Source of the DNA: Kribbella albertanoniae
Lineage (GTDB): Bacteria > Actinomycetota > Actinomycetes > Propionibacteriales > Kribbellaceae
Direction: 5' to 3'
DNA: 32,713 bases
NCBI RefSeq assembly: GCF_004348455.1
Contig: NZ_SMKA01000070.1
Location: forward strand, 1-32,713
This document shows, in pieces, positions 29,521 through 32,713 of the stretch (positions are counted from its first letter, which is position 1; the number at the start of each line of letters is the position of its first letter). Under the pieces are notes generated by a model, which made no database searches, was not told the DNA's origin, and saw only the letters and a list, made by a program, of their open reading frames with translations. The position numbers and the translations under genes are program-made.

Positions 29521-30020
29521 AAACCCTCCAAGCTCAACTCGTACGCCACCTGTGGTCTCTCACCGGTAGTTGTCGCCACCAGTTCAAACCCCGCCCGCTC
29601 CAACACGGTCCACGAGGCGACATTGACCTGTGCCGCTCCGGCAGTCAGCCGGCGCAGTCCGTACTCCTTCGCCGCGATCCGCACGATCGCGCGTACGGCG
29701 GCCGTCGCCAGGCCGCGCCCGGTGACGCGCTCGGCGAGGCGGTAGCCGAGCTCGGCCGACCCGTTCTCGACGTCGATCAGGTTCACTCGGCCGACCACTG
29801 CGCCAGCCGGCTCGACGAGCACGTGGAAGTGGCAGATGCCTTCCGCCTGCTCTGCGAGGCGTGCGTGCAGGATCTCCGTGAAGTGCGCGAAGAACTCGTC
29901 ACCGCGGTCGGCGATCGAGGCGGCGAAGTACTTGCGGTTGTCCCGTTCGAAGGCGAGCAGGGCGTCGGCGTGATCGGCGGTCAGTCGCTCGAGAGTGACA
30001 CCGTGCTCAGGCAGCAGCAC
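29517..30020 (-). CDS. GNAT acetyltransferase inside the heme operon
   Basis: A 167-residue RimJ/RimL-type GNAT acetyltransferase. It has the N-terminal LERLTADHADALLAF, the central VGRVNLIDVENGSAELGYRLAERVTGRGLAT acetyl-CoA region with the R-x-x-G-x-A loop, and the C-terminal NVASWTVLERAGFE. Such enzymes acetylate protein N termini, ribosomal proteins or small amines; the substrate here is unknown. GTG 30020 overlaps the end of hemE by 14 bases in another frame, and its stop overlaps cgoX by four, so it must be translated with both. It is complete, unlike the fragment at 1699. Confidence 0.88.
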   Translation of the reverse strand: MLLPEHGVTLERLTADHADALLAFERDNRKYFAASIADRGDEFFAHFTEILHARLAEQAEGICHFHVLVEPAGAVVGRVNLIDVENGSAELGYRLAERVTGRGLATAAVRAIVRIAAKEYGLRRLTAGAAQVNVASWTVLERAGFELVATTTGERPQVAYELSLEGL

Positions 30021-31050
30021 GGGCCGACTTCGTCTGTACGTGCTTGACGATCCGGTTCAGCACCTCTGGATCAGCATCCGGCGGTACCCCGTGACCGAGG
30101 TTGAAGATGTGCCCGGGCGCCGCCTGCCCCTCCACCAGAATCCGGTCGATCTCCGCCTCCAGCACCTCCCAGCCCGCGTGCAGCAGGGCCGGATCGAGGT
30201 TCCCCTGCACCGGCTTCCCGCCAATTCGCCGTACCGCCTCGTCGAGCGGCACCCGCCAGTCCGCCCCGACCACGTCGGCGCCGGCGGCACTCATCAGCCC
30301 GAGAAGCTCACCGGTATTCACTCCGAAGTGGATCTTCGGTACGTCGTACGCGGACAGCGCCTCGAACACCTTCGCCGAGTGCGGCTGCACGAACCGCTCG
30401 TAGTCGCGCGGCGACAACCCGCCAGCCCACGAGTCGAACAGCTGGATCGCCGAGGCACCCGCCTCGACCTGCACAGTCAGATACGCGATCGCGACGTCGG
30501 CGAGGCGGTCGGCCAGCGCGTGCCACAGCTTCGGGTCGCTGTGCATCAGCGCCTTCGTCTTGGCGTGGTCCTTGCTCGGCCCGCCCTCGACCAGGTACGA
30601 CGCCACCGTGAACGGAGCGCCCGCGAACCCGATCAGCGGCGTCTCCCCCAGCCGCGTCACCAGCTCCTGCACCGACTCCGTGATGTACGGCACGTCGGCC
30701 GGCGTCACCGGGCGGACCGCATCCACACCGGCCAGATCCCGGATCGGGTCCGCGACCACCGGCCCGACGCCGGGCTTGATCTCCACCCCGAACCCGGTCG
30801 CCTTCAACGGCGTCACGATGTCCGAGTAGAAGATCGCCGCGTCGACGCCGTAACGGCGTACCGGTTGCAGCGTTATCTCGACGACGAGGTCAGGACGCAT
30901 ACACGACTCGAGCATCGTGGTCCCCTCCCGGACCGCGCGGTACTCGGGCAGCGAGCGGCCGGCCTGGCGCATGAACCACACCGGAGTGTGCGGGCCGGGC
31001 TCACCACGGGCGGCGAGCAAGAAGGGGGAACGGGCAAGCGTCGAAGGCAC
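30007..31050 (-). CDS. hemE: Uroporphyrinogen decarboxylase HemE
   Basis: Removes four carboxyl groups from the acetate side chains of uroporphyrinogen III, giving coproporphyrinogen III. The 347-residue protein begins with the diagnostic PVWFMRQAGRSLPEYR (about 23-38) and contains IFYSDIVTPL, FAGAPFTVASY and GNLDPALL, all normal for the family. The frame is open upstream to 31362, but GTG 31050 fits the family start and has GATCAT six bases before it. It is first in the hemE-GNAT-cgoX-hemQ-VOC unit, so this promoter probably drives all five. It is divergent from the DUF3000 gene. Confidence 0.95.
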   Translation of the reverse strand: MPSTLARSPFLLAARGEPGPHTPVWFMRQAGRSLPEYRAVREGTTMLESCMRPDLVVEITLQPVRRYGVDAAIFYSDIVTPLKATGFGVEIKPGVGPVVADPIRDLAGVDAVRPVTPADVPYITESVQELVTRLGETPLIGFAGAPFTVASYLVEGGPSKDHAKTKALMHSDPKLWHALADRLADVAIAYLTVQVEAGASAIQLFDSWAGGLSPRDYERFVQPHSAKVFEALSAYDVPKIHFGVNTGELLGLMSAAGADVVGADWRVPLDEAVRRIGGKPVQGNLDPALLHAGWEVLEAEIDRILVEGQAAPGHIFNLGHGVPPDADPEVLNRIVKHVQTKSARAAA

Positions 31051-31056
31051 CTCACG

Positions 31057-31062
31057 ATGATC
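31057..31062 (-). promoter_or_regulatory. -10 element of the heme operon (leaderless start)
   Basis: GATCAT on the minus strand ends six bases before GTG 31050; no clear -35. Although GTGAG precedes the GTG, its distance is too short for a ribosome binding site. Confidence 0.4.
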
Positions 31063-31167
31063 CCACGCTGGACCGAACGGCTTTTCCGGACCCGACTGGT
31101 TCCGGTTTCCGTCCGGCTGCGCTTCCTTACCGGCGCGTCTAAACAGGCGTCGGAGCGTAATCAGTCG

Positions 31168-31173
31168 TAGGCT
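31168..31173 (+). promoter_or_regulatory. -10 element of the DUF3000 gene (leaderless start)
   Basis: TAGGCT lies seven bases before ATG 31181, with no ribosome binding site between. Confidence 0.45.
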
Positions 31174-31180
31174 GCGAAGC

Positions 31181-31783
31181 ATGGGTGCCCGCAAGCAGGT
31201 CGACGCGCCACCCGCGGAGTTTGCCGAGGCCGTGACGCAGTTGCGCGGCGCCCGGTTCCGGCCAGAAGTGTTCGTCGAGGAGATGCCTGCACCGCAGCGG
31301 ATCGCTCCGCACGCGGCCGCGGTCAGCGCCGATGTGACGATCGACGGTGACGATGTCGCCACCGGTCGGCTCGTCGTCCTCTACGATCCGGCCGGTAACG
31401 ACGCCTGGCAGTCGACCTTCCGCTGTGTCGCGTATGTGCGCGCTGCCGTCGAACCGGAAATGGTGACGGACGCGCTGCTCGGTGGCGTGGGCTGGACCTG
31501 GCTGATGGAGGCGCTAGCGGACCGGGGTGCGGAGTACCTGGCCCCGAGCGGTACCGTCACCCGCGTGGTATCGGAGAGCTTCGGCGGCATGGCCGACGAC
31601 GACGCGACGGCGGAGATCGAGATCCGTGCGTCCTGGAGCCCTGTGCCCGGACCCGGTGGACTGGTGGACGTGACCAAGCACGCCGAGGCGTGGGGCGAGA
31701 CACTCTGTACGGCGGCCGGACTGCCGCCGGTTCCGCCGGGGGTGGTCGCGATGCCGACCCGGCGTGGACAGCGGGGCCGATGA
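31181..31783 (+). CDS. DUF3000 protein
   Basis: A 200-residue cytoplasmic protein of the actinobacterial DUF3000 family; function unknown. Recognisable parts are FAEAVTQLRGARFRPEV near the start, IAPHAAAVSADV, and GWTWLMEAL followed by EYLAPSGTVTRVVSE. The C terminus is Pro/Arg-rich. Its stop overlaps the RNase D start (ATGA), so the two are co-translated. The neighbourhood hemE - DUF3000 - rnd is one I associate with actinobacterial chromosomes, which supports the call. Confidence 0.88.
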   Translation: MGARKQVDAPPAEFAEAVTQLRGARFRPEVFVEEMPAPQRIAPHAAAVSADVTIDGDDVATGRLVVLYDPAGNDAWQSTFRCVAYVRAAVEPEMVTDALLGGVGWTWLMEALADRGAEYLAPSGTVTRVVSESFGGMADDDATAEIEIRASWSPVPGPGGLVDVTKHAEAWGETLCTAAGLPPVPPGVVAMPTRRGQRGR

Positions 31784-32713
31784 GCCAGGCCGACTCCCAG
31801 CAACAGCCCGTCACCGAAGAGCAGCCACCGGAACTGCCGCTCCTCGAACTCCGCGACGGCCTGTCCGACGTCGTCGACACCGACCCCGCACTGACCGAAG
31901 TCATCGAGGCCTTCCGGGCCGGCAGCGGCTCGGTCGCCGTCGATGCCGAGCGCGCCTCTGGCTACCGCTATTCACACCGTGCGTACCTGGTGCAGCTACG
32001 CCGTGTGGGCTCCGGTTCCGCACTGGTCGACCCGATCCCGTTCGGTGATCTGTCCGCGCTCGGTGACGCGATCATCGACGCGGAGTGGATCATTCACGCC
32101 GCCAACCAGGATCTGGCCTGCCTCGCCGAGGTCGGCATGATCCCGCGCAAGGTCTTCGACACCGAGCTGGCCGGTCGCCTGCTCGGCTACCCGAAGGTCG
32201 GTCTGGCCTCACTCGTCAGCGAGGTCCTCGGCTACCGGATGCGCAAGGAGCACTCCGCGGCCGACTGGTCGACCCGACCGCTCCCCGCGCCCTGGCTCGT
32301 GTACGCCGCCTTGGACGTCGAGATGCTGATCGAGCTCCGCGACGCCATCGAGGCCGAGCTGCGCCGCGAAGGCAAGTGGGAGTGGGCCGAGCAGGAGTTC
32401 GCCGCGATCCTGTCCGCGCCACCCCGCGAGCCGAAGCCCGATCCCTGGCGCCGGACCTCGGGGATGCACCGGGTTCGCAATCGCCGCAGCCTGGCCGTCG
32501 TACGGGCGTTGTGGGAGGCCCGCGACCAGATCGCCTCGTCCGCCGACATCTCCCCCGGCCGGATCCTGCCGGACGCGGCGATCGTCGAGGCCGCCGCCGC
32601 GATGCCCGCCGACCGCGACACCCTGCAGAAGCTCACCGCGTTCAAGGGCCGCGGCGCTCACCGCCACATGCGCACCTGGTGGGAGGCGATCGACCACGCC
32701 CGCCACCTCCCGG
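31780..32713 (+). CDS. rnd: Ribonuclease D, 5' part (runs off the window)
   Basis: 3'-to-5' exoribonuclease for trimming of tRNA and other stable RNA. About 311 residues are present and the frame is still open at the window end. The DEDD exonuclease domain shows VDAERASGYRYS (Asp and Glu of motif I), IHAANQDL (motif II Asp), and YAALDVEML (motif III Tyr and Asp). An HRDC domain follows (LAVVRALWEARDQIASS ... GRILPDAAIVEAA). Actinobacterial RNase D is about 400-430 residues, so roughly a quarter is missing. Start ATG 31780 overlaps the DUF3000 stop. Confidence 0.93.
   Translation, partial: MSQADSQQQPVTEEQPPELPLLELRDGLSDVVDTDPALTEVIEAFRAGSGSVAVDAERASGYRYSHRAYLVQLRRVGSGSALVDPIPFGDLSALGDAIIDAEWIIHAANQDLACLAEVGMIPRKVFDTELAGRLLGYPKVGLASLVSEVLGYRMRKEHSAADWSTRPLPAPWLVYAALDVEMLIELRDAIEAELRREGKWEWAEQEFAAILSAPPREPKPDPWRRTSGMHRVRNRRSLAVVRALWEARDQIASSADISPGRILPDAAIVEAAAAMPADRDTLQKLTAFKGRGAHRHMRTWWEAIDHARHLP

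Noticed and set aside
28801..29745. 314-codon plus-strand open frame
   Set aside because: Antisense to cgoX and the GNAT gene, both of which have clear motifs.
1..32713. CRISPR array, tRNA, rRNA, prophage, insertion sequence
   Set aside because: No regularly spaced identical repeats, cloverleaf with CCA region, rRNA segments, integrase or transposase could be recognised on either strand.

Overview
The window is about 70% G+C, uses many GTG starts and carries several families confined to actinobacteria (DUF3099, DUF3000, a SigE-family sigma factor, the coproporphyrin heme branch with hemQ, an InhA-type enoyl reductase beside fabG). I infer a soil actinobacterium of the Nocardioidaceae, perhaps Kribbella-like; the genus is a guess from general style, not from a marker gene. 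No rRNA, tRNA, CRISPR array, prophage or insertion sequence is visible, so this looks like chromosomal core mixed with niche genes.

Layout. 1-349 holds a degenerate tandem repeat, a 9-bp hairpin and no supportable gene. 350-2028: serB, two copies of a 57-bp palindromic repeat, and a GNAT fragment whose start codon lies inside the second copy. 2033-4412: a secreted GH16 glucanase with a CBM6 domain behind a LacI/CebR-like operator, plus a coupled secreted DUF1996 protein. 4474-9508: overlapping cphB-cphA (cyanophycinase and cyanophycin synthetase, nitrogen storage) with a Tat-exported DyP peroxidase attached. 9564-10786: SigE-family sigma factor and a membrane-anchored partner. 10770-15112, minus strand: dodecin, fabG, inhA, a CphA-like Mur ligase and a polytopic membrane protein. 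15162-15944: DUF3099, a candidate small RNA ending in a strong terminator, and a small zinc-binding-like protein. 15966-18686: moaA divergent from SURF1, then an atypical SDR. 18790-25036: a small secreted protein, a stand-alone LigD-type polymerase, a secreted M4 protease, a secreted lamin-tail/EEP nuclease, and msrB. 25064-27043: a CbbX/SpoVK-type AAA+ ATPase. 27040-31050, minus strand: hemE-GNAT-cgoX-hemQ-VOC. 31181-32713: DUF3000 and the 5' part of RNase D.

The most unusual item is the protein at 11665-13353. It matches the N-terminal domain and the Mur-ligase domain of the cyanophycin synthetase 3 kb away but has no ATP-grasp domain between them, and it overlaps inhA by one base. It looks like a one-reaction relative of CphA working on an unknown acceptor. 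Other points of note are the cphB-cphA-DyP arrangement, the candidate small RNA, the repeat-associated GNAT fragment, ten genes with a -10-like hexamer 6 or 7 bases before the start codon and no ribosome binding site (leaderless mRNAs), and the near-exclusive use of the rare Val codon GTA before C.
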